From positions 1-21,673 of IMG/VR virus record IMGVR_UViG_3300046673_000055: a DNA stretch of 21,673 bases; one strand, 5' to 3'. The stretch's first letter is position 1. Each line of letters opens with the position of its first letter. Source of the DNA: a virus. Position numbers and translations under genes: made by a program. The notes under the pieces were generated by a model, which saw only the letters and a list, made by a program, of their open reading frames with translations, was not told the DNA's origin and ran no database searches. Shown in pieces: positions 12,680 to 20,313 of this stretch.

Positions 12680-14752
12680 TTACGCCGCCGAGCCAAAGCC
12701 GGTAGACGCCGAAGCCTCTCCAGTAAGCTCGTTGGGTTCTGTTACTTTTTCGAAACCAACTCGTAGGGCGTGTCTTGCGGCCTGAGCGATATTATTAGCA
12801 TCGTCGGCTTGTTCTTTGGCCGCCGCTTTCTGCGCGATCAAAGCTTGCTGTTGCTGGAACTTCTGCTGGTTGAGTCCGCCCATGCTCTGCTGTTGATGTC
12901 TCTGCATATCTTGCTGAGTCATTGGGACGATAACATCATTCAAGTTCTTCCAGTCTGAAGATTCAAACCACATTCTTACGACCTCGTTCACGTCTACCTT
13001 CTTTCCTTCGATGGAAAGCTGTTCGACGATTGCGGGGTTGGACAGGAATTGCGTTAGCATAGGCAATCCCTGGGCCATGTTCCTTCGGGTCTGCATCTTG
13101 GACCCGGCCAGGATCGAGAACTTGACTTTGGCGTTCAGGATGTCCACCAGGTCGCCACCCTGCGTCAAATACTCATGTTTGAGTTCTTGGGACATGATGT
13201 AGTCTAGCTGCGACAAAGGCAACATAGTGTAATTCATTTCCTGCATATCGTACAGGAACGGAACGATAACCTGGTTGGCAAGCTTGTCCACGGCCTCGGA
13301 GATTACGTTTGAAGCTCCTTGCAGCAGCCCTTGGGCCCCGGCAGACGACCGAGCAATGTTTGAGTGACCGCTGGACCCAGCAATACCTTGTCCACTCATG
13401 GGGCTGTTACCCGAAACGGAGTCTACTCGGCCTTGGGATGCCATCAGAATTTGCTGCGCTTCTACAACGGGATCGCCAAACTTGAGAACAGCCAGGTCGT
13501 CTTTGTTATCAACCTCAATCATCTTGCTGGGACTGATGCGAACGCTTTGCGTTGGTATGCTCTTGCCCCGAACCCGGACCAGAGGAGCATTCAGCTTCAT
13601 GTTGGCCTGATTCAATAGCAGGTTTGTGGTGCCGGTTTGCAGGCGCTGCTCTGTGCCAATTGTGCGGCCCAGACCCATAGACCAGAAAGCACCAGGCACA
13701 TCCCACCAACCTATGGACAGGAACGGGATTCTGCCGTAGATGTTCGTGTCGTTGTAGATAACCAGTTTCTTTTGGACAACAACGATGTAGGTTTTATTAT
13801 CCCACCGCTCCAAAACCTCTAGGGGTTTTTGGAATGGATCGGCAGTGGTTTCTTCCCAACGAGGTTCGGCCCTGGCGTCCCACAAGGGGTTGCGTCCACC
13901 GTCTTCCGAGACGTTGGCCTCGACAGGTTCCTGCGGGGGAAGGAATAACTCAAGCAGCTTTTCTCTCGACGGAATGGTATATCCGTCTCGTTCGCGCAGC
14001 TTGTCGATGTCGTCGAACGTCATGTAACGCCGACGAATAACGTACTTTGCCTTGCGAACGTCCGGCACGTTTAGTCCCGGGTCTACCAAGACTTCCCGCA
14101 GATTAACGATATGCTCAAAGGTGGGTCGGTCTACGACCTCTTCTGTGACTTCTTCTTCAAGCTCGTCGTCGGTAATACTGGTGTCCGGGGCTCCGGGAAT
14201 TGTGCTTTTGATTACAACCGCAGGGCTCTTTCTCTTCAAAACCTTGCGTTCACGAGTAAACTTTTCCCACCCTTCTTGGAACATTGCTGTTCCGAAGAGC
14301 AGGAAGTTCATTACACCCAACCGCAGTTCTTCCCTGAAGTTAATGTCGTCCAGTTGAAACGCAAGCAAAGCGCTGGTAGCCCGAGCGCACTGTGCAGTCG
14401 TGCCCGGTCTTTCCTGCGCTATAAATGGAGGATTTTCGTAAAACAATCCGGCAAGAATCTGGGGATTTATTCCGTTGACGGCAGTAGCCACCGTAAAGAA
14501 ATTTACGGACGCGGCTTCGATCTGGGTACCTGGCCAATAGTTTGGCGAGTAGAGCGAGGAATAAAGGTCTCTGCTAGATTCCCATGAAGTTACGAACGCC
14601 CGACGATTTGCCTCTTGCTCGGCCCGCATAGTGTCCTGAAGAACTAAGCGCAAACCAGGATCGTCTTCCCATACTTGCGCGGACAAAAAGGCTTTGGCCT
14701 CTTCGGGCTTTATGGCCTCATACGGGTTAAGGACGGGTTCGGGAAGAATCAT
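12680..14752 (-). CDS. Portal protein
   Basis: 690 residues, the usual length of P22-type podovirus portals. Helical N-terminal part with NFFTVATAVNGINPQILAGLFYENPPF (about 84-110), then a wing with an acidic loop (DDELEEEVTEEVVD), IVNLREVLVDPG, a hinge near GRIPFLSIGWWDVPGAFWSMGLGRTI, and the stem/crown helices after about 470 (GASNVISEAVDKLANQVIVPF). The C-terminus is Gln-rich (QRHQQQSMGGLNQQKFQQQQ), then charged. It forms the ring at the vertex through which the terminase pumps DNA. It lies after the terminase and before scaffold and capsid, as expected. AGAGGAT lies 5 bases before the ATG. Confidence 0.85.
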   Translation of the reverse strand: MILPEPVLNPYEAIKPEEAKAFLSAQVWEDDPGLRLVLQDTMRAEQEANRRAFVTSWESSRDLYSSLYSPNYWPGTQIEAASVNFFTVATAVNGINPQILAGLFYENPPFIAQERPGTTAQCARATSALLAFQLDDINFREELRLGVMNFLLFGTAMFQEGWEKFTRERKVLKRKSPAVVIKSTIPGAPDTSITDDELEEEVTEEVVDRPTFEHIVNLREVLVDPGLNVPDVRKAKYVIRRRYMTFDDIDKLRERDGYTIPSREKLLELFLPPQEPVEANVSEDGGRNPLWDARAEPRWEETTADPFQKPLEVLERWDNKTYIVVVQKKLVIYNDTNIYGRIPFLSIGWWDVPGAFWSMGLGRTIGTEQRLQTGTTNLLLNQANMKLNAPLVRVRGKSIPTQSVRISPSKMIEVDNKDDLAVLKFGDPVVEAQQILMASQGRVDSVSGNSPMSGQGIAGSSGHSNIARSSAGAQGLLQGASNVISEAVDKLANQVIVPFLYDMQEMNYTMLPLSQLDYIMSQELKHEYLTQGGDLVDILNAKVKFSILAGSKMQTRRNMAQGLPMLTQFLSNPAIVEQLSIEGKKVDVNEVVRMWFESSDWKNLNDVIVPMTQQDMQRHQQQSMGGLNQQKFQQQQALIAQKAAAKEQADDANNIAQAARHALRVGFEKVTEPNELTGEASASTGFGSAA

Positions 14753-14834
14753 TTATATCCTCTGATTTCGGTACGGAAGACCAACACTCTTTATGTGGAA
14801 ATTCTAAAACAAGAAGCGTTACCGACGCCGCTTT

Positions 14835-14849
14835 GTCCATTACCCGGAC
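14835..14849 (+). promoter_or_regulatory. Repeated 15-bp motif, site 9
   Basis: GTCCATTACCCGGAC in the 100-base gap before the portal gene, 4 bases after the previous stop. Confidence 0.8.
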
Positions 14850-14852
14850 TAA

Positions 14853-15137
14853 TTAGTAGGGCTTTGTCCGAACATCAGGAACCACGAACCCGTCCTTCAA
14901 ATCGACAGATACCGGGCAAGAAACCGAGGTTCCGGCGGCGGAGGACTGTCCGACTTTGAAGTCCGAAGCTTTGATGTCGTTGTTAACAATCTGCGTTGGA
15001 GATTGTTTGACAAGTTGACCCTCGCCCGAGGAAGAACCTTCGGCCCCGGTTGGGCCTACGGCAGAATAGTCAGACGGCTTGGAATCACGTGGATTTTCGA
15101 GATTGCCGCCGAGCGAAATGAGAGTTCCAACAGCCAT
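14853..15137 (-). CDS. Small protein of the packaging region, 94 residues
   Basis: I start at the ATG at 15137 (MAVGTLISLGGN), which follows AGAGG and the previous stop by 5 bases; longer forms read back through the previous gene. The chain is low in complexity: a Gly/Ser-rich part (GPTGAEGSSSGEGQ) and a C-terminal part with VSCPVSVDLKDGFVVPD. No family recognised. It could be a minor head protein, judged by its place between terminase and portal. Confidence 0.55.
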   Translation of the reverse strand: MAVGTLISLGGNLENPRDSKPSDYSAVGPTGAEGSSSGEGQLVKQSPTQIVNNDIKASDFKVGQSSAAGTSVSCPVSVDLKDGFVVPDVRTKPY

Positions 15138-15142
15138 GATGA

Positions 15143-15511
15143 TTAACCTCTTGATGTAGGCGCGAAGCCTGCGGGTTGGTTTAGATTTTGTTGTTTCGTC
15201 GGGGAAGACGTTCCCCACATTGATTGTGGTGTGAGAGAAGGTGGAAAGTTTTGGGGGTATGTTGGCCTGGCGTTCGGACCTGGAACAGGAGTTATCCAAC
15301 CGTTTGGCCTATCGACTCTTACTATAGGCTGAAAAGTAATCCCAAACAGTTCGTAGGTTCCGTTGTTGACCACGTCAGAAGCGTTCTGTGGCATCTTGCT
15401 GAGAAACCTTCGGGCCGAAGGGGCCGTCCAGCGGCTGGGGGTTGAAGCGTCCGCCGTATGCTCGGCTTGGACTAATCCCTCGTCATCCAGAATTTCTACG
15501 TGAATTTTCAT
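15143..15511 (-). CDS. Small protein of the packaging region, 122 residues
   Basis: Begins MKIHVEILDDEGLVQAEHT; AAGGG precedes the ATG, and the start overlaps the previous stop as ATGA. Residues 25-70 have a mixed fold (WTAPSARRFLSKMPQ, GTYELFGITFQPIVRVDR); the last 50 residues are Pro/Asn/Gln-rich and probably disordered. No family recognised. A longer upstream start is not supported because it would read back through the preceding gene. Confidence 0.55.
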   Translation of the reverse strand: MKIHVEILDDEGLVQAEHTADASTPSRWTAPSARRFLSKMPQNASDVVNNGTYELFGITFQPIVRVDRPNGWITPVPGPNARPTYPQNFPPSLTPQSMWGTSSPTKQQNLNQPAGFAPTSRG

Positions 15512-15693
15512 TGCTTTCCCTTTACAGCTTGGTATTTGGTCAACAACTCGGTAAACAGTTTTTGAACCGTACAGGAAAAAGCAAACTCTCGGTTGTATCC
15601 CCTGCGCCACTTTCTAACCTCAGCGCGTAAAGATCGGTTTTCCCAACCAAGGCAAACCGCGAGCCAGAAAGACAAGGCGAAAAGCAACAACAT
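15508..15693 (-). CDS. Small membrane-anchored protein, 61 residues
   Basis: MLLLFALSFWLAVCLGWENR forms an N-terminal membrane helix (2-16), followed by a basic helical domain (SLRAEVRKWRRGYNREF) and an amphipathic end. I choose the ATG at 15693 because AGGAG lies 6-7 bases upstream, right after the terminase stop; a GTG 18 bases upstream would overlap the terminase. The layout (one helix, basic cytoplasmic coil) resembles spanin- or lysis-regulator-like peptides, but the context is packaging genes, so function is unknown. Confidence 0.6.
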   Translation of the reverse strand: MLLLFALSFWLAVCLGWENRSLRAEVRKWRRGYNREFAFSCTVQKLFTELLTKYQAVKGKQ

Positions 15694-15701
15694 ATTGTCT
15701 C

Positions 15702-17870
15702 CTATCCCCACATTCCAGCACCCAGGATATTGTTCATCCCCGAGGGAACTCCACTGGTTTCCGGTTCTGACGAGGATGAGAAGAAGTCAGTGGGCTCGGG
15801 CGTCGGACCGTCAATCGGAACCAAAGTTCCGTCTGCTGCATAGGTCCACCGGGTTGGGCCCGTTTGCTGAATAGGAACCATCTGGCCATCGTCTCCCAAG
15901 TAATACCCACCCCGGGAGTTAGGCCGATAATTTTCGTCGAACACCTCGCCCCAGCCTTGCCGGTCTATGCTGAAGAACATATCCGTGTTATTTTCGACTA
16001 TGGCTTGGGTGGCCCGGGGGGCGTATCGAAGCTGATAAGCCAGGCAGTCTGGTATATCCTCGTGGTGATGGCTTGTCTGGCACTTTTCGAACTCTGTATA
16101 AAGAATCTCTATTCGAAGGGGGTCCATACAAGCATTGAGGAAGAACCACTGTCCGTTTACCATCCACGGATACAACTGCCCGATTCGAAGTTTCTTAGCG
16201 TCGTTCTGGTTGTCTACCGGAATCCATTCAATGTGGGCACACAATTCCATGATATAGGGGTCACCTGTTTTGGCGGCCTCCGTTAGAATTGTATATTCCA
16301 TGTAGCGGACACCCGGGGAGTCCTCAATTCCGATGATGAAAGGTCGAGTTTCTTGCGCCAGACGGATAACAGCTTGGGGTCCCGTTAGATTGTTGAAACG
16401 ATCCCTCACAACTTTGAGTGTGCTTCCGACCGTCTTCTTTCTTCGGGTCTTGGTTCCGTTCGGCATTATTATTTCAACTGGTTTACCGTTTGGTCCGATT
16501 TCGTCAGCTTCGCTCCACATAACAGCGGAGCCCGTGGTGTAGTCCAATCCCTTCTTCTGCTTGCCCCCGTTAAAGTCCCACATATTTGACACGGGGCCGC
16601 TGCGGGGAAGCATTTGATAGGGGATAGTACACCGAAGGAGGAGGGGCCTATCGAACGTCACGCTTCCGGCGGATCGGGGGTTCTGATTTCTCTGTCCTTC
16701 GAAAGACTTCTCATCCTTGGCGAGATCGTTCATCAGCCAGGAGAAGGACATGATGTGGGGAAGAAGCAGAATACAACCCGCTTCGCCCGCTTCTTGGTAG
16801 GTTACTTTTCGTCCCTCAGACTGAAGACGTTCTACAATCTCGGGTTTGATCGTGATCGCTCGGCCCACCAAGATGTTCATATTGGTGGTTTTGTTGTGGA
16901 CAAAGAACCAGCCGGGTCCCTCTCGACGTTCCACTTCTCCGAAGTTCTCGTTCTTCTCTAGGAGTTCGCCGTAATGGTCTTCGTCCGCATACCGAGTGCC
17001 TATGTAATCTACATAATATCCTCCGGGAATAATCAACTTCTCGGCGAGGAACAATTTATGGGAAATGCTGGAACACTGCTCGGATGACTCTGTGTTCACG
17101 TCCGAGACGGCGTCATCCATTTTAATAAGTTCGTAGTGCCAACCGGACTTGGTTTTGCCTACGGACGATCCGACGACGGTCGGCTCCTTGCGCCTGATCT
17201 TCTTTGCTTTCCACACCGGGCAGGTAAAGACTTCCATCTTTTCCCGCTGACCCTTGACCTTAACCCCGTTTTCATCTTCTTCGGAGGCAACATCAACGAA
17301 GCAGAATTCGGGGAAGAAGAGTTCCATCAACGTGGGCTCGTCTTCGCTGCGTTGAAAATGGCCCTTAACCTCGTCCACGAAACCTTTGGACAGACTGACT
17401 TCCGCCGTCAGATAAAGAATACGAATGGAAGGGAAATTGAGAATCCATTGGACAGTGTCTACGTGGTCGATTGTGCTCTTAAACCCAGACCTGGGCCAGA
17501 GGAGGAGCCTAGTCTTGACTGTGGACTGCTGGTTAAGGGGTTTGGATTTGTCTTTCTTGACGAACAGGTCGCAGACTGTTTGATAGTATTCCTCGGTGAT
17601 GAGGTTTTCCGAAAGGGGTTTAGTTCCTTTTTCGCTGTGCGCGTTCGTTTCCCAGGTAAAATACCGAGCTAACCACAGAAGGTCTGCCTCACTTCTACGC
17701 CTGACTTCTCTCCCCAATTTGGAATTTGGAATGTGATCCGAGCCCAACTTGGCCATGTTGGCCAGGTCCTGTCTCCCGTCTTGGAGGCAGGAGTAGAGGG
17801 CGTCGTTGGGTATTAGTTCGTAGCCGCCGTATTGGTCGTAAAGTGCGTCTACCTGCTCGGAGATCGACAT
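15702..17870 (-). CDS. terL: Terminase large subunit
   Basis: 722 residues, long for the family. ATPase: a Walker A variant WPRSGFKST (125-133, with K131), Walker B ELIKMDD (247-253), plus a typical GTRYADEDHYG stretch and a QRNQNPRS motif (393-400). Nuclease (RNase H-like) candidates: D443 in GLDYTTGSAV, the E/D pair in IGIEDSPG (516-517), and D605/D608 in HHHEDIPDCLAY. It cuts and pumps DNA into the prohead. The last 90 residues are Pro/Gly/Ser-rich. No strong SD precedes the ATG, which sits 4 bases after the upstream stop, so coupling is likely. No small subunit is recognisable nearby. Confidence 0.9.
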   Translation of the reverse strand: MSISEQVDALYDQYGGYELIPNDALYSCLQDGRQDLANMAKLGSDHIPNSKLGREVRRRSEADLLWLARYFTWETNAHSEKGTKPLSENLITEEYYQTVCDLFVKKDKSKPLNQQSTVKTRLLLWPRSGFKSTIDHVDTVQWILNFPSIRILYLTAEVSLSKGFVDEVKGHFQRSEDEPTLMELFFPEFCFVDVASEEDENGVKVKGQREKMEVFTCPVWKAKKIRRKEPTVVGSSVGKTKSGWHYELIKMDDAVSDVNTESSEQCSSISHKLFLAEKLIIPGGYYVDYIGTRYADEDHYGELLEKNENFGEVERREGPGWFFVHNKTTNMNILVGRAITIKPEIVERLQSEGRKVTYQEAGEAGCILLLPHIMSFSWLMNDLAKDEKSFEGQRNQNPRSAGSVTFDRPLLLRCTIPYQMLPRSGPVSNMWDFNGGKQKKGLDYTTGSAVMWSEADEIGPNGKPVEIIMPNGTKTRRKKTVGSTLKVVRDRFNNLTGPQAVIRLAQETRPFIIGIEDSPGVRYMEYTILTEAAKTGDPYIMELCAHIEWIPVDNQNDAKKLRIGQLYPWMVNGQWFFLNACMDPLRIEILYTEFEKCQTSHHHEDIPDCLAYQLRYAPRATQAIVENNTDMFFSIDRQGWGEVFDENYRPNSRGGYYLGDDGQMVPIQQTGPTRWTYAADGTLVPIDGPTPEPTDFFSSSSEPETSGVPSGMNNILGAGMWG

Positions 17871-17874
17871 AAGT

Positions 17875-18207
17875 CTATTTGTCCAGCTTCTGCGGAGGAA
17901 TCCTATTTAGTGACCATCTCCAGATAATTTCGTGTTGCCTTCCGTGGTCATACATTTCGTGAGCCATGCGGACCGGAACTCCGTCTCCGCAAGGCCATTC
18001 AGATTCTTCTGCTAGAGACGTTTGAAAAATATCTTCTATTTCTCCCCCGGCGGACAAACAACCGAGGCATAGGTAGTAGTAATGCTCACCGTCGCCTTTC
18101 ACCAGTCGAAATCTAAGGGGAACTTCGGACTCTTCTTCGCTCTCCTCTACATACGGAGGCGTCCAAGAACTTGGCTTGAGCAGAGTAACCTCAAAAATTG
18201 TTTGCAT
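17875..18207 (-). CDS. Unknown 110-residue protein
   Basis: MQTIFEVTLLKPSSW, an acidic stretch (VEESEEESE), then beta-rich segments (LRFRLVKGD, YYYLCLGCLSAG with a CxxC) and a C-terminal WRWSLNRIP. No family recognised. GCAGGAG lies 5-6 bases before the ATG, with the CGGAGGATTTCCG hairpin leader upstream. It directly precedes the terminase, the place where a small terminase subunit often lies, but no helix-turn-helix is visible, so I do not make that call. Confidence 0.6.
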   Translation of the reverse strand: MQTIFEVTLLKPSSWTPPYVEESEEESEVPLRFRLVKGDGEHYYYLCLGCLSAGGEIEDIFQTSLAEESEWPCGDGVPVRMAHEMYDHGRQHEIIWRWSLNRIPPQKLDK

Positions 18208-18218
18208 CGTAGCTCCTG

Positions 18219-18231
18219 CGGAAATCCTCCG
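18219..18231 (-). repeat. Shared leader 13-mer, copy B
   Basis: CGGAGGATTTCCG, an exact copy of 11773-11785, again just before the SD. Confidence 0.6.
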
Positions 18232-18245
18232 CGACGGGCATTTGT

Positions 18246-18260
18246 GTCCGGATAATGGAC
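18246..18260 (-). promoter_or_regulatory. Repeated 15-bp motif, site 10, inverted
   Basis: GTCCATTATCCGGAC on the minus strand, the opposite orientation to sites 2-9. It touches the stop codon of the DUF6496-type gene and lies 39 bases before the next start. Confidence 0.85.
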
Positions 18261-18436
18261 TACTTCTTTCGGCTTTGCCCCGATTCGGAGAGGGAGATTG
18301 CTATTGCTTGCTTCTGAGATGTAACCTTCGGACCTTTCGCCGAACCGGAGTGCAGCTTTCCCGCTTTCCATTCTCCCATAACTTGCTTGACAGCTTTTTG
18401 TTTTCCAGCTTTAGTCGTTGGTTTTGTGAGAGGCAC
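18260..18436 (-). CDS. DUF6496-type small basic protein
   Basis: 58 residues from the GTG at 18436, chosen because AAGGAGA lies 6 bases upstream; an ATG 105 bases earlier in frame has no such support. The body matches the conserved pattern of this family: VMGEWKAGKLHSGSAKGP, then KVTSQKQAIAISLSES and a Lys tail. It is a Lys-rich protein found in phages and bacteria with no known activity; nucleic-acid binding is plausible from its charge. It overlaps the preceding gene by 26 bases. Confidence 0.75.
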   Translation of the reverse strand: MPLTKPTTKAGKQKAVKQVMGEWKAGKLHSGSAKGPKVTSQKQAIAISLSESGQSRKK

Positions 18437-18617
18437 AGGGTTCTCCTTGTTCTTGTGACAAGTCTTGAAGGATGAGAGAAGCAAAAGCCGCCTCGTTCTC
18501 GTGCCCCAGGGAAACAGCTTTGTATCCATTTTCTCGGGCATAGACAGAAGCCACTAACGATTTGTGACGGTGTCCAAGAACAAATAGTCTGATTCTTTCC
18601 AAAGACTCAGATGTCAT
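18411..18617 (-). CDS. Unknown 68-residue protein
   Basis: MTSESLERIRLFVLGHRH, then a helix-strand mix (SLVASVYARENGYKAVSLGHENEAAFASLILQDL) and a short polar end. No family recognised. AAGAGG precedes the ATG at short spacing. It lies between the small membrane gene and the DUF6496-type gene and overlaps the latter by 26 bases. Confidence 0.5.
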   Translation of the reverse strand: MTSESLERIRLFVLGHRHKSLVASVYARENGYKAVSLGHENEAAFASLILQDLSQEQGEPCASHKTND

Positions 18618-18632
18618 ACGCCTCTTATTTTG

Positions 18633-18788
18633 TTAGAGCTTCTTTGTAACCGCTGTTTCGATGCCCTTCAAACGGGCTTCAATGGTGGTTTCCAAACTGG
18701 CAACGGCGGCGGCCAACTGCTTCGAAAAGTAGTGTCCCCCGACGAAACCAACGATAGCCGACAATACTGCTGTGTAGACGTAGTCCAT
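18633..18788 (-). CDS. Small membrane protein with coiled coil, 51 residues
   Basis: MDYVYTAVLSAIVGFVGGHYF is a single membrane helix; the remainder (SKQLAAAVASLETTIEARLKGIETAVTKKL) is a short heptad-like helix. TTGGAG lies 5 bases before the ATG. It follows the holin-like gene by 13 bases, so it may be part of the lysis module, for example a regulator or spanin-like partner. That role is inferred from location and topology. Confidence 0.6.
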   Translation of the reverse strand: MDYVYTAVLSAIVGFVGGHYFSKQLAAAVASLETTIEARLKGIETAVTKKL

Positions 18789-18801
18789 TTGTTCTCCAAT
18801 A

Positions 18802-19128
18802 CTACGGGCAGGGTGTTGTGGGTGGTTGAACCTGCGGGGAAGCGTTGGGTGCCCTGTTGTTCACCGCATCCGCTGTGTATTTCATTCCCGCCATAGTTCC
18901 GACTATCAAAGCCGTGAAGGTTCCAGCAGCCCCTATGAAGGTTACAATATCGGTAACCGTGACGGGGGTGTGCAGCTTCCACAGCAAACAAGATACCCAG
19001 GTCAAGACGGATGTTACCGTCATCAGGATACAGACCTTGGTGTTGCTGACCGTCCCGTCTTTATCTGACAACTGCGACCGCATAAACCCAGCAGCCCAAT
19101 TGCCGCCTAAAACTGAAGATACGTTCAT
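18802..19128 (-). CDS. Two-helix membrane protein, holin-like
   Basis: 108 residues. Two hydrophobic helices (about 31-50 and 59-80) joined by a short turn, after a polar N-terminus containing MRSQLSDKDGTVSNTKVCIL. A G-T-V-S-(S/N)-T-(R/K) stretch just before a helix is seen in a recurrent phage membrane family often annotated as holin. The C-terminal tail is Pro/Asn-rich. The start overlaps the previous stop (TAATG), so it is coupled to the coiled-coil membrane gene. Holin function is a reasoned guess. Confidence 0.6.
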   Translation of the reverse strand: MNVSSVLGGNWAAGFMRSQLSDKDGTVSNTKVCILMTVTSVLTWVSCLLWKLHTPVTVTDIVTFIGAAGTFTALIVGTMAGMKYTADAVNNRAPNASPQVQPPTTPCP

Positions 19129-19760
19129 TACTTTTTCCCCAGGGCATAGGCCGTGCCGCCCGCGACGACAGCCGTAATTCCAATAATTTTTGCATCGTGC
19201 CGGAACCTTTGCCAGAACGTTCCGCCCTTGAGTTCCGCTTTATAGGCATCTCGTTGAGTGGTTGTTGCTTTCAACTCGTCCACTGTCGTCGCCTGAGTCA
19301 GAGTACACGCTCCGAGTTTCGCGTTGTTTTCTTCACAAGTGATTGCATAGTCTTGGAGAGTTTTCAAGTCTGCTGCGGGAACCTGAACGAAAGCGGCGCT
19401 CGGAACTTCCGTTGGTTTTCCGTTCACGACTTGTTGCGTTGGGGGCGGAGTAACCACTTGCAGGGGTTGGGGAAGATTGGGAAACAACTTGGCTGCCGAA
19501 ATAACAATCTGCTGCGGAGTTGCTGGTTGGCTTCGCGCCGCTTCCAAAGTGGACAGTCGTGCCGCCAGGTCCGTTTGGGCTTTGGCCACTGTGGCTTTGT
19601 CCGCTTGAATCTGCGTCTGAGCAGCCGTTACCGTCGCTTCAGCTTTGATGCGGGCGTCGTGTTCTTGGGACCATTCGTAGGCACTAAAGATCAGAACCGC
19701 AGCGATAACAGCGGTAACGATCCAACCTATCTTCGAACTCGGAACGATGGCAATTGTCAT
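19128..19760 (-). CDS. Coiled-coil membrane protein (possible spanin-like)
   Basis: 210 residues: membrane helix 11-28, coiled coil about 35-77 (Ala/Gln/Lys/Glu-rich), a Pro-rich linker 95-125, a second helical stretch about 142-176 with two Cys, and a hydrophobic C-terminus (191-207). An N-terminal anchor plus periplasmic coil is the layout of inner-membrane spanins and some tail-assembly membrane proteins; the second hydrophobic end is atypical for Rz. Its ATG directly abuts the previous stop, with AAGGA upstream. The pairing with a holin-like gene favours a lysis role. Confidence 0.6.
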   Translation of the reverse strand: MTIAIVPSSKIGWIVTAVIAAVLIFSAYEWSQEHDARIKAEATVTAAQTQIQADKATVAKAQTDLAARLSTLEAARSQPATPQQIVISAAKLFPNLPQPLQVVTPPPTQQVVNGKPTEVPSAAFVQVPAADLKTLQDYAITCEENNAKLGACTLTQATTVDELKATTTQRDAYKAELKGGTFWQRFRHDAKIIGITAVVAGGTAYALGKK

Positions 19761-20117
19761 TTACATTCCTTGCTGCGGCTGTGGAGGACCACCAGGGCCC
19801 GGACCGGCTGCTGCTACTGCGGGGCCAGCTTGCTGAGACGGGTCGGGAGGTGCCGCTTGGGGGGCCGCCTGATCGTCCGTATTGGCCGCTATGTGCTGAA
19901 GGAGGGACGCCTGGTCCGGCATCACGTGCTCTTCGGGGTCGGTAGCGACTCCGCTCTCGTCGGGGAGTTCGTGGTGGGTAACAATGTGCCCGCCGCTCTT
20001 TCCTTTGCGGATACGAATTTCATGCGGGTGACTCTTGCTCTTTGAATGAGAGGAGGACTTTTTCTTGCCGCCCCCACTCATCGAGCTTTTCGCCCTGGAT
20101 GCCTTTTCCTCGGCCAT
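19761..20117 (-). CDS. Basic, disordered small protein
   Basis: 118 residues. The N-terminal 40 are Lys/Ser/His-rich (GGGKKKSSSHSKSKSH), then HEIRIRKGKSGGHIVTHHEL, a compact segment with a His-rich look, followed by an Ala/Pro/Gln-rich tail ending PPQPQQGM. Probably disordered outside the middle. No clear SD, only GAG near the start. No family recognised. Confidence 0.55.
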   Translation of the reverse strand: MAEEKASRAKSSMSGGGKKKSSSHSKSKSHPHEIRIRKGKSGGHIVTHHELPDESGVATDPEEHVMPDQASLLQHIAANTDDQAAPQAAPPDPSQQAGPAVAAAGPGPGGPPQPQQGM

Positions 20118-20133
20118 GTTAAATCTCGATTCT

Positions 20134-20149
20134 GTCCAAGTTAATGGAC
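20134..20149 (-). promoter_or_regulatory. Repeated motif, site 11, 16-base variant
   Basis: GTCCATTAACTTGGAC on the minus strand: same ends and same ATTA start, but one base longer in the centre. Lies between two gene boundaries, 16 bases before the start at 20117. Confidence 0.65.
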
Positions 20150-20259
20150 TACTTGATGGCCTTTTTCAAGGCGTTCTTTGCTGCTTCTGGAGTGCTGGCT
20201 TTAACTTTGATCTTGATCTTGGTTTCGCCAGACTTCTTTTCCGGTTTCTTCGTGGTCAT
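20149..20259 (-). CDS. Small Lys-rich protein, 36 residues
   Basis: MTTKKPEKKSGETKIKIKVK followed by ASTPEAAKNALKKAIK. AAAGGAGA lies 4-5 bases before the ATG, a strong SD that supports translation. A beta-strand then a short amphipathic helix is plausible. Strongly basic; no family recognised. Confidence 0.6.
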   Translation of the reverse strand: MTTKKPEKKSGETKIKIKVKASTPEAAKNALKKAIK

Positions 20260-20313
20260 GTTTTCTCCTTTGGTTAAATTTTATTGCCGTGTCCTATTAC
20301 TGACCCCACAAGC

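Noticed and set aside
14727-14840. 37-codon frame opening at the ATG of the motif before the portal gene
   Set aside because: No SD, no recognisable pattern, and it runs out of frame into the portal start; the ATG is part of the repeat.
15508-15711. GTG start at 15711 for the small membrane gene
   Set aside because: It overlaps the end of the terminase gene and has no SD; the ATG at 15693 has AGGAG at good spacing.
19197-20045. Long plus-strand open frame (282 codons), with similar ones at 25-507, 5946-6755, 11122-11685 and 17136-17672
   Set aside because: They lie opposite well-supported minus-strand genes, lack SD sites, and their compositions (Arg, Cys, Ser-rich) are typical of antisense shadows.
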